64,000 bases of DNA, from contig NZ_RPOC01000001.1 of assembly GCF_003946915.1 (NCBI RefSeq), forward strand, positions 744,001-808,000, written 5' to 3'. Position numbers and translations under genes: made by a program. This stretch comes from Flavobacterium ustbae. Lineage in GTDB: Bacteria > Bacteroidota > Bacteroidia > Flavobacteriales > Flavobacteriaceae. Every line of letters begins with the position of its first letter. The first letter of the stretch is position 1. Shown here piece after piece: positions 50,776 to 59,164 of the stretch. Below the pieces are notes generated by a model. The model had not been told where the DNA came from, ran no database searches, and worked only from the letters and a program-made list of their open reading frames with translations.

Positions 50776-51750
50776 CTAAACTTTACGTCCCATTAGATTC
50801 TCACCAAAAGTTCGCAAAACATCCTTCTTTTCGGCGTTGATATCCATTTTTTCTAAAGTTTCAAAAGCTTTTAATGTATACATTTCAATTGCGTCTTGTG
50901 TTGCTTTTGATGCTCCAGATTCATTAAAAATAGCTTTCGCCGTTTCAATTTTTTCTGAATTATCGTCTAACTGAAGCGTAAATAATTGCTCTAATTCTGT
51001 AGCTTTTTCGCTTGACGAAAATTCTAAAGCTTTTAGATATAAATACGTTTTTTTGTTTTCTATAATGTCTCCACCAACTTGTTTTCCAAAAGTTTCTGGA
51101 TCTCCAAAAGCATCCAGATAATCATCTTGAAGTTGGAAAGCCAGTCCTAAATTCAATCCGAAATCGTATATTAAATCAGCTTCTTTTTCAGAAGTTTTAG
51201 CCACAATTGCGCCCATTTTCATGGCTGCCGCAACCAGAACTGCTGTTTTATATTCTATCATTTTAAGATATTCCGGAATTGTAACATCTTTTCTCGTTTC
51301 AAAATCAACATCCCATTGCTGTCCTTCGCAAACTTCAAGTGCCGTTTTGCTAAATAATTTGGCAAGATTTCTAAAAACAATTGGTTCGTATTGCTCAAAA
51401 TATTGATAGGCTAAAATCAACATGGCGTCTCCAGAAAGAATTCCAGTATTTAAATCCCATTTTTCATGCACCGTAACTTGTCCTCGTCTTAAAGGAGCAT
51501 CGTCCATAATATCGTCATGAACTAAAGAAAAGTTATGAAAAACTTCAACCGCCATTGCCGCCGGAAGTGCAATCGAATAATCAGTATCAAAAACCTCTGC
51601 GGCCATTAAAGTTAAAACAGGGCGAATACGTTTTCCGCCGAGTCCTAAAATATATTCTATGGGTTCGTAAAGATTTTTAGGCTCTTTATGTATGTTTTGG
51701 CTCTCTAGATAATTGATAAAAAAATCTTGATACTGACTTATATCGTGCAT
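50776..51750 (-). CDS. Polyprenyl (geranylgeranyl/farnesyl-type) diphosphate synthase
   Basis: A 324-residue E-type prenyltransferase. The first Asp-rich motif is DDIMD at 79-83, followed by the RRG pair, and the second is DDYLD in LGLAFQLQDDYLDAFGDPE. GGKRIRPVL binds the isopentenyl diphosphate. Phe lies five residues before the first motif and there is no two-residue insertion in it, a pattern that fits a GGPP-type or short-chain enzyme better than a classic bacterial FPP synthase, but product length cannot be fixed by eye. It supplies isoprenoid chains for quinones, carotenoids or cell-wall lipid carriers. Confidence 0.92.
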   Translation of the reverse strand: MHDISQYQDFFINYLESQNIHKEPKNLYEPIEYILGLGGKRIRPVLTLMAAEVFDTDYSIALPAAMAVEVFHNFSLVHDDIMDDAPLRRGQVTVHEKWDLNTGILSGDAMLILAYQYFEQYEPIVFRNLAKLFSKTALEVCEGQQWDVDFETRKDVTIPEYLKMIEYKTAVLVAAAMKMGAIVAKTSEKEADLIYDFGLNLGLAFQLQDDYLDAFGDPETFGKQVGGDIIENKKTYLYLKALEFSSSEKATELEQLFTLQLDDNSEKIETAKAIFNESGASKATQDAIEMYTLKAFETLEKMDINAEKKDVLRTFGENLMGRKV

Positions 51751-51890
51751 AATAAATTCTGATTTCTAGGCTCAAAGATACAATTCAAATATGAATTTCT
51801 GAGATCGAAATGTTAAAAGGAGATTAATGAATTGAAATAGTTTTTCAATCATTCTCATTTTTAAGGATTTAAAAAAAATCTAAAAAACTT

Positions 51891-51918
51891 GGAAACTTTT
51901 TTGGTATTCACAGTTTCC
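51891..51918. promoter_or_regulatory. TetR-type operator, copy 1 (YceI promoter)
   Basis: GGAAACT (51891-51897), 14 bp, AGTTTCC (51912-51918). It covers the -33 TTG and lies 4 bp before the -7 box of the YceI gene promoter. Exactly the same spacing occurs at 51941-51968 and 52581-52608. Confidence 0.75.
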
Positions 51919-51930
51919 TGTCTATATTTG
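51901..51930 (+). promoter_or_regulatory. Promoter of the YceI-like gene
   Basis: TTG (51901-51903), 19 nt, TATATTTG (51923-51930), an ideal Bacteroidota promoter. Transcription should begin near 51936, so the second operator lies in the leader. Confidence 0.75.
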
Positions 51931-51940
51931 CATCGAAAAC

Positions 51941-51968
51941 GGAAACTGAGAAAACTGAAAAAGTTTCC
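51941..51968. promoter_or_regulatory. TetR-type operator, copy 2 (YceI leader)
   Basis: GGAAACT (51941-51947), 14 bp, AGTTTCC (51962-51968), with an extra C/G pair outside on each side. It starts 50 bp after copy 1, just downstream of the expected transcription start. Confidence 0.75.
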
Positions 51969-52012
51969 GTTGAGAATTTTTAATGATTTATAAATTAATT
52001 AAATCAAGATTT

Positions 52013-52534
52013 ATGAAAATAAAATGGACCTTAGATTCTAGCCAGTCAGATGTTTTATTGAAAATGAGACGATCAAGAACTGCTTATTTGGGAGGAGACG
52101 CAAATAAATTTGATGGGTATGTGAATATTGAAGACAATGAAATTGAAGATGCTTCTGTTGAATTCTCATTAGATATTAATAATAAAAATGAAAGTTTCCA
52201 GTCTATCGATGCTTATTTACAGCTTCAAGATTTTTTTGAAGAAGATGAACATCCAATAATCAGTTTCAAATCGACATCATTTCAGAAAGTAAATCAGAAT
52301 ATCAATTTTTTCAAAGGAGATTTAACGATAAAAGATATTACACGAGTAGTTGAATTAGATGCAGAATTTTTAGGGGAGAATATTTATAACGGAGAAAAGA
52401 AAGTAGCTTTTGAAATTAAAGGGAATATCAAACGTGAAGACTTTGGTTTAGATTTTAGCTCTTTTAATCATTCTTCTGGAGCGGCGCTAGGTAAGGACAT
52501 CAAACTTATAGCAAATTTGGAATTTAGCATATAA
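52013..52534 (+). CDS. YceI-like protein without signal peptide
   Basis: A 173-residue YceI-domain protein (lipocalin-like barrel that binds polyisoprenoid or other amphipathic lipids). The typical pattern is present: WTLDSSQSDVLLKMR, then VEFSLDINN, LQDFFEEDEHPIISFKSTSF, FFKGDLTIKDITRVVELD and the final REDFGLDF. The frame also opens at 51983, but the ATG at 52013 puts the family start (KWTLDSSQS) at the N-terminus and follows two operators. It has no export signal, unlike E. coli YceI. It appears to be controlled by the same TetR as the efflux genes. Confidence 0.87.
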   Translation: MKIKWTLDSSQSDVLLKMRRSRTAYLGGDANKFDGYVNIEDNEIEDASVEFSLDINNKNESFQSIDAYLQLQDFFEEDEHPIISFKSTSFQKVNQNINFFKGDLTIKDITRVVELDAEFLGENIYNGEKKVAFEIKGNIKREDFGLDFSSFNHSSGAALGKDIKLIANLEFSI

Positions 52535-52580
52535 ATCTTACTAAAAGAATAAGTTAATGTAAAATTATTACAAATAAATT

Positions 52581-52608
52581 GGAAACTATTTTTTTGATTT
52601 TAGTTTCC
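52581..52608. promoter_or_regulatory. TetR-type operator, copy 3 (tetR promoter)
   Basis: GGAAACT (52581-52587), 14 bp, AGTTTCC (52602-52608), 4 bp before the -7 box of the TetR gene, the same placement as copy 1. It implies autoregulation and control of the downstream efflux operon. Confidence 0.75.
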
Positions 52609-52620
52609 AAAGTATATTTG
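52594..52620 (+). promoter_or_regulatory. Promoter of the TetR-efflux operon
   Basis: TATATTTG (52613-52620) with a TTG at 52594-52596, 16-nt spacer. The -33 region lies inside the operator. The ATG at 52643 follows by 22 bp. Confidence 0.65.
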
Positions 52621-52642
52621 TAAGGCAATTCGAGAATTTAAA

Positions 52643-53242
52643 ATGAAAGAGAAGATTATAGCGAAAGCAAGCGAGTTGTTTTTAAAGCTTGGTTTCAAGA
52701 GTGTTACAATGGACGATATTGCAGGCGAAATGTGTATTTCTAAAAAAACGATTTACAAATATTTCTGTAATAAGGAAGTTTTAATTGAAGAAAGCACTTC
52801 GATGGTTCATAGTCAAGTTCACGAAATTATGGATACCATTATAGAGAAGAATTACAATGCTATTCATGAAAATTTTGAGATAAGAGAAATGTTTCGTGAT
52901 ATGTTTAAAAATAATACAGATACTTCGCCCATTTATCAATTAAAAAAGCATTATCCAGAAATTTATCAGAACATCCTTTCTTATGAAATTGACCAGTGTA
53001 CACAATGTTTTAGAGATAATATCGAAAAGGGAATTCGTGAAGGTCTTTACAGAAGCGATCTAAATGTAGAGGTTTATGTTAAGTTTTATTACACTCTGGT
53101 TTTTCATATAAACGAAAATACAGTTTCTGAAAGTGAAGCGCAAAGAATAGAGTTAGAAGCCTTGGAATATCACACTCGTGCCATGGCAACAGAAAAAGGA
53201 GTAGAGGAATTAGAAAAACAATTAAAAAAAATTAGCAATTAA
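52643..53242 (+). CDS. TetR/AcrR family transcriptional regulator
   Basis: A 199-residue regulator. The N-terminal helix-turn-helix is at about 5-50 (AKASELFLKLGFKSVTMDDIAGEMCISKKTIYKYFCNKEVLI). The C-terminal helical domain, with two Cys in CTQCFRDN, should bind the inducer. It is first in an operon with tolC, membrane-fusion and RND genes. GGAAACT-N14-AGTTTCC sites at its own promoter and at the YceI promoter make it the probable repressor of both units. Inducer unknown; drugs or membrane stress are likely. Confidence 0.93.
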   Translation: MKEKIIAKASELFLKLGFKSVTMDDIAGEMCISKKTIYKYFCNKEVLIEESTSMVHSQVHEIMDTIIEKNYNAIHENFEIREMFRDMFKNNTDTSPIYQLKKHYPEIYQNILSYEIDQCTQCFRDNIEKGIREGLYRSDLNVEVYVKFYYTLVFHINENTVSESEAQRIELEALEYHTRAMATEKGVEELEKQLKKISN

Positions 53243-53333
53243 TTATCCAAATTGTCGTCATTTTTTCTGGGAAGAGTTGTAAAAGATGAAATGACGATGC
53301 CATCTCAAATATTTAAATAAATAGTAACTACTT

Positions 53334-54668
53334 ATGAAAAGAATCTTTCTTATAGTTTTGTGTACAATAGGCTTGTCTGCCGCCGCACAAACCACTACTT
53401 TAACCCTGAAAGACGCAGTCAATTACGCGCTTCAAAATAAAGCTGACGCTAAAAAAGCCAAACTTCAGGTTGAAAATAGTGAGTATAAAATTCAAGAAAT
53501 ACGTTCGAGAGCTTTACCGCAAATTACTGCCAACGGAAACCTTACTTATAATCCAATTATTCAGACTACGGTTATTGATGGAGCAGGATTTGGTCAGCCG
53601 GGAACTACAATTCAGGCCGCTTTTGGTCAGAAATGGACTTCGACTGCTGGTGTTTCTTTAAATCAGGCAATCTTTGATCAGGCTGTTTTTACAGGATTGA
53701 GAGCAGCAAAATCTACTCGCGAATTTTATCAGATAAACGATCAATTAACAGAAGAACAAGTAATTGAAAGAGTTGCCAATAATTATTATTCTGTTTATGT
53801 ACAGCAGGAAAGACTGACTCTTTTAGACAGTAACTATGTTAATACCACAAAAGTTAGAGATATTGTACAAGGTCAGTTTGATAATGGTTTGGCAAAAAAA
53901 ATCGACTTAGATCGTATTGTTGTAAAAATGTCTAACATTGATACTGAGCGCCAGCAGATTAAAAATCAAATTGCTTTGCAAGAAAATGCATTAAAATTCT
54001 ATATGGGAATGCCGATAGAAACTCAAATTGTATTGCCAAAAGAAGAATTTGAGGTTGTTCCTACTGAATTGACTCAAGAACCAAATATTGAAAACAGAAC
54101 AGAATATCTGCTTTTAAAGAAACAAGAAGAGCTTTTGATATTTAACAAAAAAGCGGTTCAGGCAGAGTATTATCCAACATTGTCTTTAACGGCAGGATAT
54201 AACTATATCGGACAGGGACCAGAATTTCCTTGGTTTGCAAAACCTTCTTCTGGAGTATATTGGTCAGATTTCTCAGGAATTGGTTTAAACTTAAGAGTGC
54301 CAATCTTTACAGGTTTTGGAACTCGTGCTAGAGTTAGACAAGCAGATGTTGAAATTAGATCTCTTCAAGAAGATATTAAAGACACCAAACTTTCTCTTGA
54401 TTTAGATTACAGAAATGCAATGACTCAGATTAATAATAATCTGGTAACGATTCAAAACCAGAAAGAAAATATGCGTCTGGCAACCGAAATCTTAAGCAAT
54501 ACCAAAAACAATTACCTTCAAGGTTTAGCCTCTTTAACCGATTTGCTAGACGCAGAAAATGCATCACTTGAAGCTCAAAATAACTTTACAAGAGCAGTTT
54601 TAAATTATAAAATTGCCGAAATATCTCTAATCAAATCGAAAGGCGAACTAAAATCTCTTACTAAATAA
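53334..54668 (+). CDS. TolC-family outer membrane efflux protein
   Basis: A 444-residue outer membrane channel with a signal peptide (about 1-19). Two homologous OEP halves are seen: the first has LKDAVNYALQNKADAKKAKLQVENSEYKIQE, the second QEELLIFNKKAVQAEYYPTLSLTAGYNY. Long amphipathic helices make up the periplasmic tunnel. It forms the exit duct for the RND pump encoded next. It starts 91 bp after tetR and is followed by the membrane-fusion gene after 12 bp, so all belong to one operon. Confidence 0.93.
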   Translation: MKRIFLIVLCTIGLSAAAQTTTLTLKDAVNYALQNKADAKKAKLQVENSEYKIQEIRSRALPQITANGNLTYNPIIQTTVIDGAGFGQPGTTIQAAFGQKWTSTAGVSLNQAIFDQAVFTGLRAAKSTREFYQINDQLTEEQVIERVANNYYSVYVQQERLTLLDSNYVNTTKVRDIVQGQFDNGLAKKIDLDRIVVKMSNIDTERQQIKNQIALQENALKFYMGMPIETQIVLPKEEFEVVPTELTQEPNIENRTEYLLLKKQEELLIFNKKAVQAEYYPTLSLTAGYNYIGQGPEFPWFAKPSSGVYWSDFSGIGLNLRVPIFTGFGTRARVRQADVEIRSLQEDIKDTKLSLDLDYRNAMTQINNNLVTIQNQKENMRLATEILSNTKNNYLQGLASLTDLLDAENASLEAQNNFTRAVLNYKIAEISLIKSKGELKSLTK

Positions 54669-54680
54669 CAAATTATTACA

Positions 54681-55748
54681 ATGAAGAAAATAATTATAAC
54701 AATCGTAATCATAGTCGTGGCACTTGTCGGGATTAACTACATTTTAAATAAAAACAAAGCAGAAAACGAAGCAAAAACTGCAGTTGTAGCCGAAAAAAAC
54801 GCAGCAATTTCTGTAAAAGTAGCGACAGTAAAAACTGAAGATGTTAACTTAGGTTTTACTGCAAACGGAAACTTCGCTCCAATTCAGGAATTGACTTTCT
54901 CTGCTGAGAAATCTGGAAAAGTAATTAGTGTTTTAGTTAAAGAAGGTGACTACGTAAGAGTAGGACAGACTCTTTTGACAGTAAGAGGTGATGTTATTAA
55001 TGTTAACGCACAGCAAGCTCAAGCTGTTTTTCAAAATGCAAAAGCGGATTATGCGAGATACGAAAATGCATTTAAAACAGGTGGTGTAACAAAACAGCAA
55101 TTAGATCAGGCAAAATTGGCTATGACAAATGCACAATCTAATTTGACACAAGCTAACATCAATGTTGGAGACACAAAAGTTAAAGCACCGATTAACGGTT
55201 ACATCAACAAAAAATACATTGAGCCAGGTTCTATTTTAGCTGGTATGCCTGCAACTGCTTTATTTGATATTGTAAATGTTTCTAAATTAAAATTGACAGT
55301 TACCGTAAACGAAAGCCAAGTGGCAAGTTTAAAATTAGGAAACCCTGTTGAAATTACTGCAAGTGTTTATCCTGATAAAACTTTCTCTGGAAAAATCACT
55401 TTCATCGCTGCAAAAGCAGATGCTTCTTTAAATTTCCCTGTCGAAATCGAAATTACTAACAACGCAAACAACGACCTAAAAGCGGGTATGTACGGAACAG
55501 CAAACTTTGGTGCTAAAAACCAAAAGCAAAACTTAAAAGTGGTGCCAAGAAATGCATTTGTTGGAAGTGTGAGCAGTAACCAAATCTTTGTTGTAGAAAA
55601 CAATGTTGCTAAATTGAAAAAAGTTGTAGCTGGAAGAATTTTAGGAGATAAAGTTGAAATCATTAATGGTTTAAATGATGGAGAAATTGTAATTATTACA
55701 GGTCAGATCAACTTACAAGACGGAAATACAGTAGAAATTATTAAATAG
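54681..55748 (+). CDS. RND efflux periplasmic adaptor (membrane fusion protein)
   Basis: A 355-residue adaptor. An N-terminal membrane anchor (about 3-22) is followed by a half-lipoyl domain (AEKSGKVISVLVKEGDYVRVGQTLL), an alpha-hairpin (about 105-155, VNAQQAQAVFQNAKADYARYENAF), the second half-lipoyl part (VKAPINGYINKKYIEPGS) and beta-barrel and membrane-proximal domains. It joins the TolC channel to the RND pump. No lipobox Cys is present, so it is held by the anchor helix. Confidence 0.93.
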   Translation: MKKIIITIVIIVVALVGINYILNKNKAENEAKTAVVAEKNAAISVKVATVKTEDVNLGFTANGNFAPIQELTFSAEKSGKVISVLVKEGDYVRVGQTLLTVRGDVINVNAQQAQAVFQNAKADYARYENAFKTGGVTKQQLDQAKLAMTNAQSNLTQANINVGDTKVKAPINGYINKKYIEPGSILAGMPATALFDIVNVSKLKLTVTVNESQVASLKLGNPVEITASVYPDKTFSGKITFIAAKADASLNFPVEIEITNNANNDLKAGMYGTANFGAKNQKQNLKVVPRNAFVGSVSSNQIFVVENNVAKLKKVVAGRILGDKVEIINGLNDGEIVIITGQINLQDGNTVEIIK

Positions 55749-55848
55749 AAGTAATTAGTTATCAGTAATTAGTAATTAGCCCTTGGTTCATAGAAATTAA
55801 GAGCTAAGGACTAGGGACTAAAAAACTAAGGACTTAATAAAAAAACAT
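55749..55848. repeat. AT-rich direct-repeat spacer in the efflux operon
   Basis: TAATTAGTTATCAGTAATTAG and related TAATTAG units, then CTAAGGACTAGGGACTAAAAAACTAAGGAC, a CTAAGGACTA-type repeat. It separates the membrane-fusion and pump genes by 100 bp, with no terminator hairpin. Confidence 0.5.
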
Positions 55849-58800
55849 ATGAAATTAGCCGAAATATCCATAAAACGTCCGTCGTTAGTAATTGTACTGT
55901 TTACAATTCTAATTTTAGGTGGATTGTTCAGCTACAGCCAATTAGGCTACGAGCTGATCCCGAAATTTGAAACCAACGTTATTACGGTTTCTACTGTATA
56001 TCCAGGAGCTTCGCCAAGTGAGGTAGAAAATACAGTAACCAAAAAGATTGAAGATGCGATTGCGTCATTAGAGAATATTAAAAAGATCGACTCGAAATCT
56101 TACGAGTCACTTTCTGTAGTATCGATTACATTACTTTCTACTGCAAATGTAGATATTTCGATGAACGATGCACAGCGTAAAATTAATGCCATTTTAAGTG
56201 ATCTTCCAGACGATGCTGACCCGCCGTCTTTGACTAAATTCTCTTTGAGTGATTTACCAATTATGACGCTTGGAGCGAATGGTAAAATGGATGAAGCAGA
56301 ATTTTACGATTTGATCGATAAAAAGATTGCGCCAGTTTTGTCTCGTGTACAAGGGGTTGCACAGGTAAATATTATTGGTGGTCAAGAGCGTGAGATTCAA
56401 GTGAACCTTGACGCTGTAAAAATGCAAGGTTACGGACTTTCTGTTCCTCAAGTACAGCAAACTATTTTGACTTCAAACTTGGATTTCCCAACAGGAAACA
56501 TTCAAACTAGAAATCAGAAAATCTTAATCCGTTTAGCGGGTAAATATAAAAATGTTGAAGAACTAAGAAACTTAGTAGTTTCTTCTAAAGACGGAATTCA
56601 AGTTCGTTTAGGTGAAATTGCAGATGTTCAGGATACACAAAAAATCGCAGAGAAAATTGCACGTGTAGATCAAAAAAGTGCCATTGTACTTCAAATTGTA
56701 AAACAATCAGATGCGAATGCCGTTGCGGTAAGTGAGCAGTTGATTAAAACAATCAAAACATTAGAGAACGATTACAAATCGGCTCAATTGAAATTGGAAG
56801 TAGCAAAAGACAGTACTGTCTTTACACTTGAAGCAGCAGATTCTGTTGTACATGACTTGTTAATTGCGGTTATTCTGGTAGCATTCGTAATGTTGTTCTT
56901 CTTGCACAGTATTAGAAACTCGTTAATTGTAATGGTATCTATTCCGGCGTCTTTGATAGCAACATTTATCGGAATCTATTTATTAGGTTACACGCTTAAC
57001 TTAATGTCTTTACTTGGTTTATCTCTTGTTGTGGGTATTCTTGTGGATGACGCGATTGTGGTATTGGAAAACATTTACCGACACATGGAGATGGGTAAAA
57101 GCCGAATTCGTGCCTCTTACGACGGTACTGCCGAAATTGGTGCAACGGTAACTTCGATTACATTAGTAATTGTGGTGGTGTTCTTGCCAATTGCGATGAG
57201 TACAGGATTGGTATCGAACATTATTACACAATTCTGTGTTACGGTAATTATATCAACAATGTTCTCATTATTAGCTTCATTTACAATTATTCCATGGTTG
57301 TCTTCTCGTTTTGGAAAACTAGAGCATATTGAAGGTAAAAATCTTTTCGGAAAAATTATCCTTGGATTTGAAAGCTACCTTACTCGTTTTACCAACTGGG
57401 TATCAAACTTACTAAACTGGTGTTTAGATCACTATATTAAAACAATGGTGGCTATCGTAGTGATGTTTTTTGGAACAATCTTCTGGTTAATGGGAGGCGG
57501 ATACATTGGAGGAGAGTTCTTCGCATCATCTGATAGTGGTGAGTTCTTAGTACAAATCGAGATGCCAAAAGACGCTTCGCTAGAGCAGACTAACTTTATG
57601 ACGCAAAAAGCAGAAGCTTTCTTAAAAGGAGAAAAATATGTTTTCAGCCAGATTACAACGGTAGGACAAACCAGTGAAGGTTTAGGAGCAGCACAAGCTA
57701 CAGCTTACAAAGCAGAGATTGACGTTAAAATGATCGAACAAAAAGATCGTACAGATGATGCAAACGTTTATGCAGCTAAAACAAAACGTAAACTGGAGAA
57801 AATATTAGTTGGAGCTAAAGTTAAAACAGTACCAGTAGGTATTTTAGGAACTGCTGAAGATGCAACTTTAGGTTTGATCGTTACAGGTCCAAACGTAGAA
57901 AGCGCCATGAAATTTGCAAAAATGGCTGAAGCAGAATTACGTAAAATTCCTGGAACAACAGAGATTAAATTAACAGTTGAGGACGGAAATCCAGAAATCA
58001 ATGTTCAAGTAGACAGAGATAAAATGGCTGCTTTAGGACTAACGCTTCAAACAGTTGGTTTAACCATGCAGACAGCGTATAGCGGTAATACAGACGGTAA
58101 ATTTAGAGCTGGCGAATACGAATATGACATTAACATCAAATATAACGAATTTGATAGAAAAAACATCACAGACGTTAGTAACCTGATTTTCATAAACAAC
58201 GCAGGTCAGCAGATTAAATTAAATCAATTTGCTACAATTACTGAAGGTTCTGGACCAAGTAAATTAGAGCGTAGAGATAAAACAGCTTCTGTAACCGTAC
58301 AAGGTCAGAATGTTGGGGTGCCAGCAGGAACAATTGTGCAGCAATGGCAAGAAAAACTGGATAAATTGCAAAAACCAACCGGAGTTAACTACATCTGGGG
58401 TGGTGACCAAGAGAACCAATCTGAAGGGTTTGGTACTTTAGGAATTGCATTATTAGCCGCTATTATCTTAGTATATCTTGTAATGGTTGGTCTTTACGAC
58501 AGTTTCGTTCACCCATTTGTGGTATTGTTCGCGATTCCGTTATCGTTCATTGGGGTTTTATTTGCATTGGCGTTGACAAACAATACGCTTAATATCTTTA
58601 CCATTTTAGGGGTAATTATGTTGATTGGTCTGGTGTGTAAGAACGCGATCATGCTTGTCGATTATACCAATCAGCGAAGAGCTGCTGGTGAGTCTATCAG
58701 AACAGCTTTGATTCAAGCAAACCACGCACGTTTGCGTCCAATCTTGATGACGACAATTGCGATGGTGTTTGGTATGTTCCCAATTGCATTAGCATCTGGA

Positions 58801-59025
58801 GCAGGAGCTGAGTGGAAAAACGGATTAGCATGGGTAATCATTGGAGGTTTGATTTCATCATTATTCCTTACTTTGATTGTTGTACCAGTAATCTATGATA
58901 TTATGGAGAAAATCATTAAGAAATTCTCTAAAGGAGAAAAAATCGATTATGAAGCTGAAATGGTTGCTGATTATGAGCATACAGAATTAAGCGAAGACGG
59001 TTTTAATCCGAAACATACACATTAA
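55849..59025 (+). CDS. RND-family multidrug efflux pump (HAE1-type)
   Basis: A 1058-residue inner-membrane pump with twelve transmembrane helices and two large periplasmic loops (about 35-335 and 560-860). The paired Asp residues of the TM4 proton relay are in LGLSLVVGILVDDAIVVLENI, as in AcrB-like HAE1 pumps. Other signatures are GYELIPKFETNVITVSTVYPGASPSEVE and the GQEN-like and GLVCKNAIMLVDYTNQRR stretch in TM10. It should expel hydrophobic or amphipathic compounds across both membranes with the adaptor and TolC partner. It ends the operon with a strong terminator. Confidence 0.95.
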   Translation: MKLAEISIKRPSLVIVLFTILILGGLFSYSQLGYELIPKFETNVITVSTVYPGASPSEVENTVTKKIEDAIASLENIKKIDSKSYESLSVVSITLLSTANVDISMNDAQRKINAILSDLPDDADPPSLTKFSLSDLPIMTLGANGKMDEAEFYDLIDKKIAPVLSRVQGVAQVNIIGGQEREIQVNLDAVKMQGYGLSVPQVQQTILTSNLDFPTGNIQTRNQKILIRLAGKYKNVEELRNLVVSSKDGIQVRLGEIADVQDTQKIAEKIARVDQKSAIVLQIVKQSDANAVAVSEQLIKTIKTLENDYKSAQLKLEVAKDSTVFTLEAADSVVHDLLIAVILVAFVMLFFLHSIRNSLIVMVSIPASLIATFIGIYLLGYTLNLMSLLGLSLVVGILVDDAIVVLENIYRHMEMGKSRIRASYDGTAEIGATVTSITLVIVVVFLPIAMSTGLVSNIITQFCVTVIISTMFSLLASFTIIPWLSSRFGKLEHIEGKNLFGKIILGFESYLTRFTNWVSNLLNWCLDHYIKTMVAIVVMFFGTIFWLMGGGYIGGEFFASSDSGEFLVQIEMPKDASLEQTNFMTQKAEAFLKGEKYVFSQITTVGQTSEGLGAAQATAYKAEIDVKMIEQKDRTDDANVYAAKTKRKLEKILVGAKVKTVPVGILGTAEDATLGLIVTGPNVESAMKFAKMAEAELRKIPGTTEIKLTVEDGNPEINVQVDRDKMAALGLTLQTVGLTMQTAYSGNTDGKFRAGEYEYDINIKYNEFDRKNITDVSNLIFINNAGQQIKLNQFATITEGSGPSKLERRDKTASVTVQGQNVGVPAGTIVQQWQEKLDKLQKPTGVNYIWGGDQENQSEGFGTLGIALLAAIILVYLVMVGLYDSFVHPFVVLFAIPLSFIGVLFALALTNNTLNIFTILGVIMLIGLVCKNAIMLVDYTNQRRAAGESIRTALIQANHARLRPILMTTIAMVFGMFPIALASGAGAEWKNGLAWVIIGGLISSLFLTLIVVPVIYDIMEKIIKKFSKGEKIDYEAEMVADYEHTELSEDGFNPKHTH

Positions 59026-59029
59026 GATT

Positions 59030-59101
59030 AAATCCCAAATCCCAATTTGGAGAAAATTAAAATTTTAAAATCTCAAATTCCTTAATTGGAATTTGGGATT
59101 T
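59030..59101 (+). terminator. Terminator of the efflux operon
   Basis: An 18-bp stem with one mismatch (59030-59047 with 59084-59101, arms AAATCCCAAAT and ATTTGGGATTT at the base), followed by a T run. The loop is long (36 nt). Confidence 0.75.
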
Positions 59102-59164
59102 TTTTATTGAGATTTAAATTAGTGTAGGCTTTTTCGTTTATTTGCATCACCATACAAATGTATT

